Shown here piece by piece: positions 48,592-63,000 of a stretch of DNA of 64,000 nt. Under the pieces are notes generated by a model, which searched no databases, was not told the DNA's origin, and worked only from the letters and a program-made list of their open reading frames with translations. Every line of letters starts with the position of its first letter. Position 1 is the stretch's first letter. A program made the position numbers and the translations under genes. Source of the DNA: Notospermus geniculatus (taxonomy: Eukaryota; Nemertea; Pilidiophora; Heteronemertea; Lineidae). The stretch lies in contig NMRB01000471.1 in the NCBI GenBank assembly GCA_002633025.1, positions 53,648 to 117,647 on the forward strand, read 5' to 3'.

Positions 48592-48683
48592 CCAATGGAC
48601 GCGATTCGCTCAGGACCACCAATCAGCGTATCGCCGTATGCCGTGCAACCAATCAGCATTGTGCTGCATACGTATTGACCAAT
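48592..48683 (+). promoter_or_regulatory. Array of four CCAAT boxes at about 30-bp spacing
   Basis: CCAAT occurs at 48592, 48619, 48649 and 48679, with spacings of 27, 30 and 30. Two are in the NF-Y context ACCAATCAGC. No TATA box or coding start is evident downstream, so the controlled transcript is unknown. Confidence 0.45.
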
Positions 48684-48699
48684 GAGCTTCCACTACTCT

Positions 48700-51600
48700 C
48701 ACCCTAACAGCGTTGCGCCATGCCATACTGACCAGTAGTCTGTCCTTTCTTAGAGCCATAATCAGTGGATTTTTGTTGCCAAGTCAGAGCTTACAGTGCC
48801 TGGTCGGTGGCAAGGGAGGGCAGCCTCAGTTATAGCGAAAGAATTGCTCTGCGCCCAGAAAAAAAATGAATGAAATTGCGCCGTTTGGTTCCATTTTTCT
48901 GTATTCAGTCTTCAATTATTCCACCATTAGACATGATCGAAATAATATCTGACAACCCAGCGTTACCCGGTTTGTTTTGGTGAAACTTCTTGATGAAAAA
49001 CCAGCAAGCGGTCTCTCGATTTCTTTGTTCCTGCTTATCACAAACTTGTCTCTTATCGATCAGAACCACAAACACGCCAACCAGGCAGATATTAAGATTC
49101 AATTTTCCATTCAATGTTTACCTGGCATTTTTGATTTGGGTGGATATGTTAGTCTTGCCGGTATGTATATCATATTCCTACTTAAGATTCAGTACAATAT
49201 AAACGTACTCGCGCAAGACTGGTGTAGAATATCATTTTGATACCGCAGTGGTTAATTATAAATTACGAAGTTTTTCCACCGGGACGTGATTCCTTGCTGC
49301 CTTTCGTGACAAGAGCTAGTTTAACAATTCTGGGTTAAAATATTAAAACCTGGACGGTTGTTGACCATTCATTGATGCGTGTCGGTGAATTCTACCAGGC
49401 CATTAAACTCTGGTTGAACTCACAACAACACGCACCAAGTACCTCGCTCAGCTTCATGGTTTTACCGACTTATGCCCATGTTGCCCGAACCACACGGGTC
49501 CGATTTCATCAAATTTTTTGAATGCTCAATAAAGGCTAACATGTGGGTCTATACACCTAGGGCCCTATGGGCCCCGAGCGTGAACTTGCAAAAACTCACA
49601 TGCAATCTTCGACCGTGGGCATTAGATATACAGGCATCTGATGCCCCCCCCCCGTTCAGGACCGACTCGGTGGGCATAACATTGTTTGGGGGTTGGAGAA
49701 CTGATCAACAAAATTAGACAGATTCAGGTACCTTCAATATCAAACCCTTCAGGGGCAAGTTGAGTACGAATCAGTAGAGCCTGGTCACCGCAGATACCCA
49801 CAAATTTCAGTGTAAATCATTTTTACGCCGTTAACATGGATTGTAATTCATTTATCCCGTCTCTTACTCGTTCTATTACTCCTCTGCTCGATTAGGCACC
49901 ACACACATCGCTCTTGCTAATCACAAAGTGGCAGAATTATGGTTATGCCCTCAATAAAACTCACCCATACAATATGTTCTCTGTAACGAGTAAATCACCT
50001 CAACAAACCACACCCTCTCCCCTCATGGCTTCATCATGATCATATAATACAGGTGACAGTTGGTGAACCAAACCACCAACTCACCAGTTATTGCAATATG
50101 GAGAAATTAATCATTGATGTGTTTGGAAAGGTCATTGAAATACCACTTACTAGTTGCTACAATAGAGTGTTTAGTTTTTCCCCGTATACCTGGGATGGTT
50201 CAGACATTTGTTTGCTGCAGTGTGCTGTATTTCTGTGCTCGGAACATAAAGACGTCATCACGGTTGACGGAACCACCCACTGATACTTGGAACCTTCAGG
50301 AATCGAATAATGGTAAATAAGATGGAGAGACAAGAGACTAGTTGGTTGCTTTACTTCAGCCTTTGGACCCACTGGAACCTTGCTCACTGTGACCAACGGC
50401 AGGGCCCTCCAACGCCTAGCTACACGTACATATATACCTGAATAATATACTCTCATGATAAATATTACATACTTACCATACTTAAGATGCTTTTATACGT
50501 GGTTAAGACAATAAAGATTCCACACATATAAAAACACAATCGGGACTTCACCCGGTTTAATACCTTATTTCAAGTGAATTGTACATACGTTCTTTCTTGT
50601 CCCCAAACCTGACAGCAAAAGTCAACGAATCCATGGAAGCATTTAAGGTATGCATCCAAAGGAAAGAGTAGGCTCACCAGCCTCCTTTGTTGAATGTACA
50701 TTTCGTTTACATTCAACAAAGAGAGGCCCGGCTTCCCATGAGGCTGACAGAACCTCAATACGCACAACATGCAACCAGTCGCTTTTCATACGTCATGATA
50801 GTCAAATTTTCACTCACGTATTCGCCCGTTTTATACCATTACCAATACCACGAAAACGCTGATTGTTTTTAACTGTCCCGAGGCTGTAGAGGATAGGAAA
50901 ACGGAGGATGGACATACTGTGTTACAGACTGTACCCTCACATGAAGCGAAGTGGATAGTGCAGAGTGATGCTCATAGTTGAAGTGGTGTTAGATAACCAA
51001 GCGTTGATGAAGCTGGACCAAGGCGTGTGGGACCAACACGGTACAACAACGATCAAGACACAGATCACAGTCACCAGACAAGGGTTAGGCAGAGAGGAAA
51101 AAATGGCAAGTTTATAATGAAAAATTCAAATGTAATCTTGTGTAGGTATCACCTCTATCACTCGACATGTTGAATATTACATTATATATAATGGAAGTAG
51201 GGAGCCCGATAGAGAATGAGGGTTACCATCAACGTAGTACTACATTTATTCATAAGAACTGCGATTTTCCCTGCCAAGTAGGCCTACTATGAATTTTTGT
51301 GAAACTCCTCGAGGGCTGCTTGCAAGGTTGGGTGAGAGAACTCCACTTCATGCCAGAATACCAGAGGCTCTGCTAATGAACTCGTCTAACTCGACGAGGA
51401 ACTCGCCGACATCACTGCAAATTTTAACTCTTGCGATAAACTTAACGAGAACAAACATCTTTCAAATCCTAGTGTTATTGAAGACATCCAGGCGTAGTGG
51501 ACGAAATGTTTGACGTCTTCATCTTCACCGTATGTTGTACTCCATTCGCTATACTCTCTTGGCAGTATTTCACTTTCCAAGACATCAGAACTGATATATT

Positions 51601-54600
51601 TCGTTACACCCTGTATAATAGACGGTTACTGTCTATTGCGAACGATACTGATGTTTACATAATGTGGATATCAGCAAAAAAATGACGGTAAAAACAAATG
51701 AGCGGAAATTCGACAATCATGACAATGCAACCTTAAAAATGCTATGTGCGTAAACATACGGTGGCCCATTGGGATCAGAACTGTCGGTGGTTTTCATCCA
51801 CTTCAATGTATTCCTTGTTTCAGCATCTTTTTTACAGTCCAAAACTCAGCATAAGAAAGAAAGGAAGAAAAAAAGTTTTAAAAAGACAAGAGCATTCGTC
51901 AATATCGCTCTGTCCTTCCATCAGGAATTCAATTCTCCCTCAGCAGTCAGAATGGGAGAAATTCCTGCCGTTAGAGGCCACCACCAGTTAGCGGTTCTAC
52001 ACTGAAAAACTCTGCTTCGTCAAAATGACGAACTTAGGTTCGTTTTCCAATGTCACCAACTGAGTATCTAATTCGTCAAAATGACAAGTCCACGTTCGTC
52101 ATTTTGACGAACCCTTGTTTATGTTCGTGGAGGGAGGACTGCCAGTTCAATTTTTAGTCCTCGGTTTGTATGTATGGGGGAGGTTTGGTCTCATCGGATC
52201 TTTCTAAGTGCAGTTCGCTGAAACTAAGGAATTACTCGCGAAGAGGATAGAAAAGAGACGTGTCCTGTCCCTGTGTTCCACTGTATTACATTCAGAGGCA
52301 GATTCCAACGCTCCTACAGTTGGCAAAAAAAGATCATAAGGCAACCACGTGAAGCATATCCACTGACACCAGACCTATACTCACGTTTAAATAGACTCAT
52401 ATGTACAGTCCCCCATATAACTAAAACAAAGTGATAAACAAAGAAGAAAATGAGAACAGAGGTTTAGGTTGTAAGTAAGGGAGGGGTAAGCTGCATGAGT
52501 GAGGGTTAGATGAGATGGGGTAAGGGTACACATCAAAATACGAAGTTAACAAATTGATCGCCAGATTTCATCGAACTTTTTCTATGCTTGGGACAGTCAA
52601 ACAGGCAAGAATGGGTGAAACACACAGTTCTGTTTCGCGAAACCTTTCGTTAACTTCCTATTTGTCAACATGACCGCTTACCCCTTTCAGTCTTACTACA
52701 GTAGGACTAACAGGACTCACGTACTGACAGATTCTACTGTGAAAATGCCAAATGCACTCTACACAATGCACTGCTTTCGGCATTTTAAAGCACAGACCTG
52801 AAGATTACTCATTCCAACGTTAATCGGCAGCCATGTCCTTTTGAAAGGAGATGTTTGATTGGTGGAAAAATTGCTATGGGCAACAAAGGCACCAATCAAA
52901 AAAACGACATCGGTGGTATTCCATTTGGATAAAGCACTGTAAGCTTGGTCTAGCTCAATCATATAGCGGACGGAAAGAACATGATAAGGACACGAATCAT
53001 AAAGAAATTTCTCTGCTGTCGTCTTATTACGTTGGAAAAAGTAATCTTTTCTAGAGGCATCGAACAACATCAAATTTGTTTCATATCTTTTGTCAGAAAC
53101 AAGACGACATACTCTGATCTCACTTATCTAAGGTCGGAATCAGACCTGCTGGCCGCGCCCCACTGTCATATCATGAATAGAACCATTCAGCTGAGATGAC
53201 CAATGAGAATTGGCCATCTGATAATTGATATCCCTTGTCAGCCCCTCCCAACTTGAAGTAATCGTTCTAAGCATTTTGAGCAGCCGACCTCAGAAAAGTG
53301 GTTTTGGAGCAGATATCAAACATAATGCAAAACATTTCGTCAGCGATAATTTCGATACGAAATGATTTGAAGGCAAATTTGATGTTAGGCAAGCTTTGGC
53401 TCAGACCACCTACGCACGGACAATAGACTATACCTACACAGGTAACATCTAGTATGAAAGAAAAAGCGATTTTTCTTTCACATTTGAAGTAACTTGTTAC
53501 CTTTGTCTGCAAATTGGTGAAAAAGGAAAGAAAAGGTGAACAGAATTAATAATGGTGCAATACATAGATACTAAGAACGGAAAAAAAAACATTTTGGGTG
53601 CATTCTACTGAACTAAACATGTCATTGAAAGAAAGGCAGACTACTCAGCCCTATAAGGAAACTCAATAACTGCTAGAGGTGCCCCCTATTGGGAAACATT
53701 GACGTCTACAGGAGGTCAAACTGTTACCTTCCTCTGATATTGGCAGAATACAAGAAAAATGGACACATTGTAATTCAATACGAATGATTGTTATTCTGAT
53801 TTAGCTCTGCCCTTGTTAGACCATCGTCTGCACATCACTTGAACGAGGTGAACATAGCATGGACCAACATCAAACGACCTGTCGAATTTTCTGCACTTGG
53901 TTCAATGCAGCTCGACCAGACGACATACCTGTCCCTGGTTCACCTGAAGATGGGCTGGTAATAATACCAGCTGCCATTCTATGGCCACAGACAATCAAAA
54001 AGTCATGGCCTACAAATGAAGAAAACTCGACGATCTGCTGGACCCTCCAAAAGAAATGACGTGCACGAAGTTCTGCTGACAAAATATGGACTCTTTTCTT
54101 AGCTGGGAGTATTTACAAGTCAGTGTGCTGCCTTCTGCCTCTCGGCGCTAATATTGTTTTGTATCATAAACGTCGCACCGAATATATCCATGTGCATGTG
54201 CATGTACACTACACACAGAGTTTTCTGGCCAATGTACATGTTTATACTGATAATGTACACGATAATACAGCATAGGCCATTCTATGGAGAGAGAAATCAG
54301 CCCGTAATAGACAACACGGGGACATTCATCTCTCATCAATTAGTATTCTGTCTGTAAGGACAAATTACTGCGTTATCTGGAACCTGCTACACTACACCCT
54401 GAAAGCCAATGGCTCAAGCTAACACACATTAGTATGCACGAAACAGACAGAAATAAACTGGGAACACATTTGCATTGCGAAGTGCTTAAACGACAGTGGG
54501 CAAATTTGCCAAGTGTGTCTTCTTATATTCGATGAATGTTGATATGGTACCCAATGGGACAGTTACGGGGGTCCCCTGGTGGAGGGGTATTCTGAACACG

Positions 54601-55310
54601 TCCTACACCCACATAGAAACAGGACCAAGACAGGTTGCCGAATCAGTAGAGGTACAGTGGTTATACTGTGTTTAAAGGTAATAAGAGGCGACAACGGTTG
54701 ACACCCTTTTTTGGCGTTGCACTTTACATGGCAATGATGACTTCGAAGAAGAATATCTTAAGATGTATATCCTTGGAGAGGTTGGTGATTGAGGCGTGAT
54801 ACCGGGGGCTTATCGCCTCCCTGACAACCTGTTGGTGAATAAGGAATCATAGCAAGGAATCCGAGTAATCAGTCCTGAAGATTGAGCCGCGTCTTGGGAG
54901 CAGACGACTGACACGCGGGGAACAACTCAAAGCACTCGATTTTGATGTCAGTAATAACCGAATAGATTGCTTTTGCCGGTCGAAAACTTGAAATGACATC
55001 CACCGTAAACTTTCCTACATTCATTACAAATCAAATTGACTTTCAGTAAAGTTTCAACCGCTTCCTCAGGAAATAAAGAATATGAAAATAGAAATCGGGT
55101 TTCTAAGGTGAAAGACTTCCTAAGGTGAAAGACATTGCTTCCTACCAGATTCGAACCCACGGACCCTCGCATGAGGCATCACTCGCCAGCACTAAGGGGC
55201 AGCACGCCTTAACCACTCAACAAATCCCCATCTTCCTCAGGAAATGATACTGCTTTCATTTTGAAATAGGGCCTCCGACTTGGAAATATTCATCGAAAAC
55301 GTTCAGAGAA
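48700..55310. other. No supported gene
   Basis: Many open frames of 60-100 codons, none with recognisable domains plus splice sites. Noted structure: a 17-bp-arm palindrome at about 50683-50720 (CTTTGTTGAATGTA and its complement), and a CCGTTAGAGGCC end at 51967 followed by TCGTCAAAATGACGAA palindromes to about 52125. Confidence 0.4.
55142..55230 (-). repeat. tRNA-derived SINE-like remnant
   Basis: On the minus strand it has an A-box-like TGAGTGGTTAAGGCG and a B-box GGGTTCGAATC at about the spacing of a class II (Ser/Leu) tRNA. The acceptor and T stems do not pair properly, so it is not a working tRNA gene. Confidence 0.5.
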
Positions 55311-55311
55311 T

Positions 55312-55480
55312 GAGGAACCTGCAAACCTTATCCCGACAGGGCGGCGCTGCTAGCGGTTGGTACCGATGACGTCAAAAACAGAGCAAAGCAACGCAATGAC
55401 GTCGCGTCACGACGTCCTTGACGCAGTGCAACACGGACGACACGTCGTAAAAGAGTAGCGGTACTTCTGCAGGTTCTTTA
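55312..55480. mobile_element. TIR element with GAACCTGC ends, CRE-rich interior
   Basis: GAGGAACCTGCAAA at the left and CTGCAGGTTCTTT at the right are inverted ends. The interior has ATGACGTCA, GACGTCGCGTCACGACGTC and further ACGTC motifs. It is probably a diverged relative of the CRE-rich MITE family. Confidence 0.55.
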
Positions 55481-57356
55481 TCAACGGATCATCAATCATG
55501 TGACCACAACATCTTATTTGGCCTTCATTATGATCTGGCTCCAGTCCGGCCAGTCCGTTTTTACTCCCCACTCTCCTCAACACCCGTTCAAATCAGTCGA
55601 GATTCTCATTCTGTGCACCGTGTGGTTCTTGAAACTGAACTTAGGATCAACATGACAAGATAACGAACAGCGATGACTTATATAACTAATCTTTTAAGCC
55701 TGTCGCCCACGTCAGGACTTGGAGAAAAGTGGAACAGATCGCTCAAACATATGCAGACGTGTCCAGCGTCTTAAGTTCATCATATTCTGATTCAAGGATG
55801 GTGTCTAAGAAGATACATTGTATGCGAGGACACTTAACGGGACATAACATGGCCATTATGTTCTTCTTTTCAGGAAGGGGACAACAGTATGTAGCAACAA
55901 AATCTTGCATCATTTAACAGATTAGGGGCAGTATCTTCCCCATATATAAGGGCCCTACCACGACAACAGTTCTGCAGTAGTTGATCAAGGGAGCCTCCCC
56001 CGTTGTTGTCAATCATATAGCGTTCTTTTCTTTTGAAAGAGTAGAAAAGATTTCCTAAAATGATACCGGTTATAATTTGATGGCGATACATCAATGACAT
56101 CACAATGAGAGAAAGCTTCTTCTTTAATATTTTCCATTTCATTTAACTCTATGTTTCATTCTTTATTTATAAGTCTTCAGTCAATGAGTTGAGCGCTCCC
56201 CAAGGATGCACGTTCCATCCTTGCTCCGATCCGTCAAAGTTCTTTCTGTTTGCGATTTGACTGAAGATAATGAGAAACTTGTTAGGAAGAAAGATCTCCT
56301 TGTCAAAGATGATCTTTCACGTCATATGTCAGGGAGGAGCCGAGCAGAAAACAGATATTGGTCATTTTACGATGAACCATTTTGGATCAGAAACTTCGTT
56401 GTGAAAATTTTTAAAATGACGACAGGGACGTTTTTAAGTCGAAAGAAACAAGCGCTGTTTTGTTGCTGCGATCAAAAGACGACAAGATGTTGTCCATATT
56501 GAAAACGACCCCATTTTCATCAACAGGACTGAGACTCTTCTGGTTGGAGGGGTACTAAAAACCACTTGACAGTTTTACCACTAACATACTTTAACACCGT
56601 ACACTTTAATTCTTATCAAATGAACAAATGCACATAAAACCAGTGTGACTCGTTTATTTCCTTGAGAGATGGTGAGCCATTCAAACATCCACTTGTCCAC
56701 AATGTGTAAGTTATGGTGATTAAGTTCAAGCACATTGTTTAAGCTTTGCCTTTCTTCTTGACAAAGGAACGTTTAGGAGTTACGTATCACTCTGGTTTAC
56801 GACACGTGAATGCAGAGAAGGCAAGCTTTCTTTCTTTTACATCACGATTTAATTAAAGATAATGAAGAGGGTGTTGGAGGTAAGTCAGGCGGATGATTAA
56901 GACGCTCGCACAGTGATTGAACTTTGAGTGAAGCAATCAGAATGAGGCAGGTTTGATCGAGGTTTGTCTTACAAAGGATTCAATACGAACCTGTCATTCC
57001 AAAAAAGATTATTCTATAGTTACAAGAGTAAGAATGGGCTTAGGAATGAGCCACAGGAGTCTCAACCATCATACACCCGAATCTAAACGGAAGATTAGAG
57101 ATATACTGGTGATTTCATGATCAAGCTTCCTGTGAAAATCACGTGATTACTTTCCACCAATCAATGACACCCACCGCAGGAAATGGGAATCATTCAGAAG
57201 AAACGACATTATGTCCCAACTTGCATTTTGAATCAGTCGACTACAATGGCAAGCCTAGATACTTGGCCTCTCCTCTGACAAATGAATGAGTTAAACAGAA
57301 CAAGTAAGAGCAGACTAAAACTAAGAGGCCAATTTTATCGGACAGGATTGGTAGTA

Positions 57357-57497
57357 GGGAGTTTAAGAAATCAAACGATAAACGTTAACTTTACGACAAC
57401 GTTATTTTTTGTACCGAAAATGCAACTGGTGAATTCGCAGTATGAAAAATAACGTTATCGTAAAGTTAACGTTTATCGTTTGATTTCTTAAACTCCC
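57357..57497. mobile_element. MITE with 53-bp nearly perfect inverted ends
   Basis: It starts GGGAGTTTAAGAAATCAAAC and ends with the exact complement. The arms extend about 53 bases with one mismatch, around a 35-base centre. Such fidelity suggests recent insertion. Confidence 0.85.
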
Positions 57498-59907
57498 AAA
57501 AAATGCCGCAGCGGACGGCCGTCATACGACATTTCTGGAAATTTGGTCGAGATGAAAATGTTTGATCATGAATCTTCACCCCTCCAGACTAAGTCCATTC
57601 CGTCTCAGCTGAACCAGTACAACCTTAGGAACTGAAGATGTTCAAAAAGGAGCCTGCAAGCCCGTAGATAACAGCAGCCATACAGAGAAGAGATCCTTTC
57701 TGTTCGCAATGGTGTTTTCTCTACAGCGTCTGATTCAGTCAGACAAAGCTGTCTCGAGTCTTGTCGGGTAAGGCGTCATCTAACTTTCTCTGATTCTTCA
57801 TGTGTTTTTTCTCCGGCATGTCTCAGGCATTACAGAGATAAGAAAAAGAATCATGAAAAAAGAAAACATGATCGTAAGGAAAGCCCACTTAATTGCATTA
57901 ACTGAAAGATGATGTTGATTAGGATCCGGTTGACTATTAGCGTACACGACCATTTATCATGCTGAATGAGAGTTGGAATTAAGAGAAGAGAGGGCATCAT
58001 TGAACAATCAAAGGCTAAAACTTTCATACGAAGTTGATTCAGCCCTTCGTACAAAAGCTATTCCTCGTCTAAATGCTGCAGCAAGCTTGAAATCGCAAAT
58101 ACCGTCATCGACATCCGTGTGGACCCAGCGTGGAGGTTCGCCATGGCTGAAGGCTGGCTACCACTGCCTTACAGATCCTATCAGAGAAAGGATCAGGCAA
58201 AACCAACAGATACACACACCGTCAGATCCAAAACCTGAAACCCATGATTACTCCAACCTTATACCAGCGTGAAAGTGGCGTTGGTGAGATGGCTTGGACG
58301 ACCGTACATTGGACGACCACGATGCGCTCAGCCGAGAAAGCTCAAAAGATCGGGGAACCTCCGAAGATCGGGGAACCTCCGATAGAGGGCAGAGGGTATT
58401 GTTGAGAGGAACGAATGACGTCACAACCGGCATGGAAGAGAAAAGTTCGGCTTACTTATGGATCACGTACCAACAATCGGCCTACATCAGTTTCGGGCAG
58501 GAACGGATCAGTTCTTCAAACTTTGGCTGCCAAAGTGCCTTTAACCATGATCCAAGAGATCATGAGATGGCACGGAAGGCCAAATCAGATCCTCGATCAC
58601 AATAGGATCAAGAGCGCCCCATCCGGGTATTATTTTGACGTGGTCTGGTTTTCATATCATGTTATCGTTGGTAATCTGTTCCTCCTTTAGCTGCGTTGCT
58701 GCAGAACCCCCTCCCCTCCCTCCGCTCTCTTCTGCCTGCCAGAACATAATCTGATCAGGCATAATCAATTATTAGCCAGCCTCTAGATTATTCATAACAT
58801 CTTGCATTGTTGATCAGTTGCATCGCCAGTTCTCTCAAAGAGTGAGTGAATTAGATCGAGTTTATTGCCCCAAGCATCTGGCGAGTGGTATTTTAGTGGG
58901 CATCAATCACTCGTGGCCGCCCTACAGGACATCACCTACACAACGGACCACAGACGGCATGCAGAACTCTAATCAAATATCCACTGGGAATTTACCAAAT
59001 ATGTAAAGGTGATCTATTGCACGGCAGTCTGCATGGTTGAATAATTGGTCACCAACTCTGGTCTTACACAGCAGGGTAGGTTTGCATACATCAAAGATCT
59101 ACATGATCGACCAAAGGTCCTGTTCAATGTTATCGTTTATTTCATGTTGACCGCGGGAGCAAGACCAACATACGATAATTAAACGATTCGACAAAAGTAT
59201 TGAGCCACTTTTTTATTCACTAATCTGCTTAGTGCTACTTTTTACATCTGAAGCCACACAGAGGTAAATGTTGCACGTTTGTCTGGTATCAAATGTTCCT
59301 CTGAAGTGGTCTGAAAAATCGACGAGTAGTTTCTTGAGTTCCTCATAAAGGTTTCTTGTGAGAGAGAAGTAATAATGCTTCAAAAGCCGCCCCATAATGG
59401 CTGTTTAGGGAGCAAAAGCGAACAAATTGGAGGCAAACGTATGCCGACCATTCTGCCCCAACTGCTTCACTCATCATCTACATTGGCATTCTGTCCAAGC
59501 GACCACTGCTTCATCTCAAAGTATTCAAGTCACCATCCCGATCAAAGTCAACTGAAAGTACATCCCAAGAGTGTGAAAGTGTACGGAAACAAAGAAGTGC
59601 CCCAAAAGGGTGACAGCCATGGGTGATTGGTAGTCACTCCTTGTCAATGTTCCAGGCTCAGAGTTCTGTGAAAAAGAAATGTTGACGTGAAGTGCATAAT
59701 GTAACAGTAACACTTCCAAGCCGACCCCAAAGGGAAGGTGCCGCGTGTTTTTTCAGCGTACGTCCTGGACCTCACTAAAGTACACTAATGAGCTGCAAAG
59801 TCATGATCAGCAGGTCAGTTTTATCTGACGATGATCTGGAGTAGAAGGAAGGACCATCATAAAAACATGATGAAGGTGCTTGAGAGTGGACCGTGATCCT
59901 TCACTGA

Positions 59908-60012
59908 GGCCCATATTTTAGAATGCTCCTCAACGTAAAGGAGTTCCTGAAGGCTTTGTTTTTAACAGGAGAACAATAGCCTTCAGGAACTCCTTTACCT
60001 GAAATACGGGCC
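59908..60012. mobile_element. Foldback MITE, second member of the 41636 family
   Basis: Shares TTTAGAATGCTCCTCAACGT and GAAATACGGGCC with 41636-41800. The right arm is shortened. Confidence 0.7.
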
Positions 60013-63000
60013 ATAATCTCCTGCAGGACTTTGGCTCTTTCCTTACCGCCTCTGGCAGCAAGTACAGTCACGAATTGTACTTCATACGGTCCCAGCGTGT
60101 CTCGACACTGGACACTATTACGGCAGGAAATTGGGGAGTCTTGAAACTGACCGTCTCTACGTGTGGCTCCTGTCAGCACAAGTCTTTCATGTCTACAGTC
60201 TTCCCATCCTCTCAGCTTCACCAGGTTTTTGCCAACTTGTCCGCCATTGGCATTACGTTCAGCATAATCAAACGTTTGAGTTGGGAGTCACGTTTTCAAT
60301 ATTGAAGTCGGGGGAGTTTCTGAATCTGATTCATAAAGAGGCAAACATCACTTATCACGGCAGTTACTTGGATACATAATGGAGCTATTAATCATGATTA
60401 GGTTATAACAGGCGAGTCAAACCCTAGGCCATTCCTGTTGATTTATCGGCCAGATCTTAGTCAATAATGGATTTCTAACAGAGAAAACCTGGAACAACTC
60501 AAAAGACGCTCGGTGCATTCTTTTCCAGAGAGTCACGGAAGCAAATCCGCCGACGACCAGTCATAGCGAGTCAGGAAGCCAAATCTGCCAACAGGTCATA
60601 GCGAGTCATGATGCCAATCTGCCGACAGGCCATAGCGAGTCCAAGGACAGGTGGAGAAAGTACAGTTACTGATAGGAGTTCCTTGGATGGCCAGCATTGA
60701 CAAACTGGAGAATGACGTGTTTTCAGAGGCCCAGCTGTTAAAGGAGCTGGACGTCCAAGTTGTAAACACTCACTCACTGGTTCTCTATCCACGCGACGCC
60801 TGCGGTGCTGCCACCTATTGTCGGTGATATGTACTGACGTGAATATCGTGAGTGAGTTGCATTGGACCGGGCACCAGTCTAACGATCACGGGGCGCTACT
60901 GGTGCTGCCACCTTCACGAAGGAATAAAACTAGTTTGCTGGCCACTGTTTGTAAACAAACCAGTTTGTTACAACTTGGACGTCGAGCTCCTTTAAGAAGA
61001 AGATATGATGGTGTGACGGACGGATTGACAGACACAGGCACCACGACCAAAAACAATATGGTTCCCTCTCATGAAGACCATGAACCATAACCATGCCATC
61101 AGGACAGGAAACCGATAGTTCCTTTCATCTCCGGTATATACCTGAAAAGGCTCGCCCCTCTTCCACCCTAACCGATTCAATCACGTGAATGCCTCATAAT
61201 GATCACTTCAATACAACTATAAGTTATTATTCTTTGCATGTTGCATGGTTGCTAAGTTCCTGTGGAAGGAAAATGGGTAATAATGCGGAATAAGGAATAG
61301 AGATATTGAGTTGTATGGTGAATACATTTGCAGTGCAATCAAGCGGTTGAATGTAGCGACACACTGTTACAAAGCAGCGACCAGAGTAATATTTCAGCCA
61401 ATGGAATGATTCTGTGCATTTGCTGCCTGATGACAGTTGAGTGAGTTGAAGGTCGATTGACGGAGGGAGATATCATTCATGAAGTCACACAAACTTCCAG
61501 CGCAGTAGCTTGCAATTCTCGAAAAGTTTTCATCGTTAGCGCAGTCAAGCTTTGAGTAGAGCTAGAAAAAGTGTGTTACACGGTTCAAGCGGCCCTCAGC
61601 CAAGCATACACATTAAGAATTCATGCACACAGTAGTTTCTAGAGTGATTCCTCGCACCTAACGACTATTTTACTCAAGTGGTGCATATCCCTGACATTAT
61701 TTCATCGATAATTTAAAAGGAAGTTGATGATTAGAATATGCCGTGTGTAGTAGTTTCTCAAACAGGATCTGTTGAAGGGGAGAGTGTGACGAATGAAGGT
61801 GGCTGGCCGAGAAACACAAGTGTTCCAGACGGCATATCCAAGTTGTTGCTTATCATTCTTCCTCGTTCTGAAATGATTCCGTTTACCAGCTTCAAACTTC
61901 TATTTCCCATCACGTTCTTTTTGTTCATGTTTTTTTTGTGTTAGATTAATGGCCAGATTATTCAAGTGATTGATCGGAAAGTGAAATGACTTTAACAAAG
62001 TGACATTGTTCTAGCCGTCAGCTGAGTCAATGGCTTCACCAGTAAGCAAGTTACGAGAGCCTTACCTCCCGGACAGATTGAGGTGAAGTGCCCCACCAAT
62101 GGTTTGCATTGACGGCCTATCTGAAATGGGTTTGGTAAAGTAATGTAATTCCAGGTCGAATGCAAGGCAAGTCTTCCCTCGAGGGCGTTTCAGTTTGTTT
62201 TCATGAGAACAAAGGCTGATCATTGTGGCTAGCTAACGTGAGCTCTACTCCTGTTCTAGAGTTCGATAAGATATGCCTTAACAGCTTCCAGCTTTGTTCG
62301 CGGCACTTTTTTAATGCTGAAGGTAACGTTGGAATTCCTAATGGGGCGAGCTGAAGCACGACCGCAGATGTTGTGGTAAATAGCACAAAAATGTCCCTTG
62401 TCTCATCGGTACACATTCACCTACTTTGTTAATGTACCATGCCAGACCGAGAGGACAAGGTAAATAGACATAGAAGGATCGTGTTGGTTCCGACCACCTG
62501 ATTGGACAGGAGCCAGCCATGTAATGGATTTTCACCCTGATGACTGATTTTTTATTGTACCATTAGAATTAATGAACGGTCAATCGATGCGTGACGTCAG
62601 CAGTGTTTACACTTCACATCATTAGTGATTGGATCATTTGCGACCTCGTTTTGGATGCGAGTGCATTATGGCTTTCAAGGGTACTTCTGAATGGTCTTTT
62701 ACCGACGTGTTGAAATGCACGCATGTACAGTAATGTATGTATACCGCTTATTGCGGAAGAAAATCCCTTTTGACAGGCGCTTTAACAGTGAATAAACTAC
62801 CAGGTGTGAGAGGGATAAAAGTCCTAGAGATGTAAGTCCGCATGGCTTTGTTAAAGGTGGTGGTCAGGGTTAACTGCGGGTTGATCGGGCAGTAAAACAG
62901 GGCCCGGACTTTGCTTCCAGGAGGCACCGATTATGATCCCTGTCACACCTGTATTCAAGAAAAATATAGTCGCTCAGATCTTTGTTTGAACAGATCGCTG

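Noticed and set aside
55142-55230. Functional tRNA gene
   Set aside because: A- and B-box-like sequences are present, but the acceptor and T stems do not pair; a SINE or pseudogene is more likely.
59517-59552. EF-hand-like loop DFDRDGDLNTLR on the minus strand
   Set aside because: It is a single 12-residue match ended by a stop two codons on, with Arg instead of Glu at position 12 and no flanking helices.
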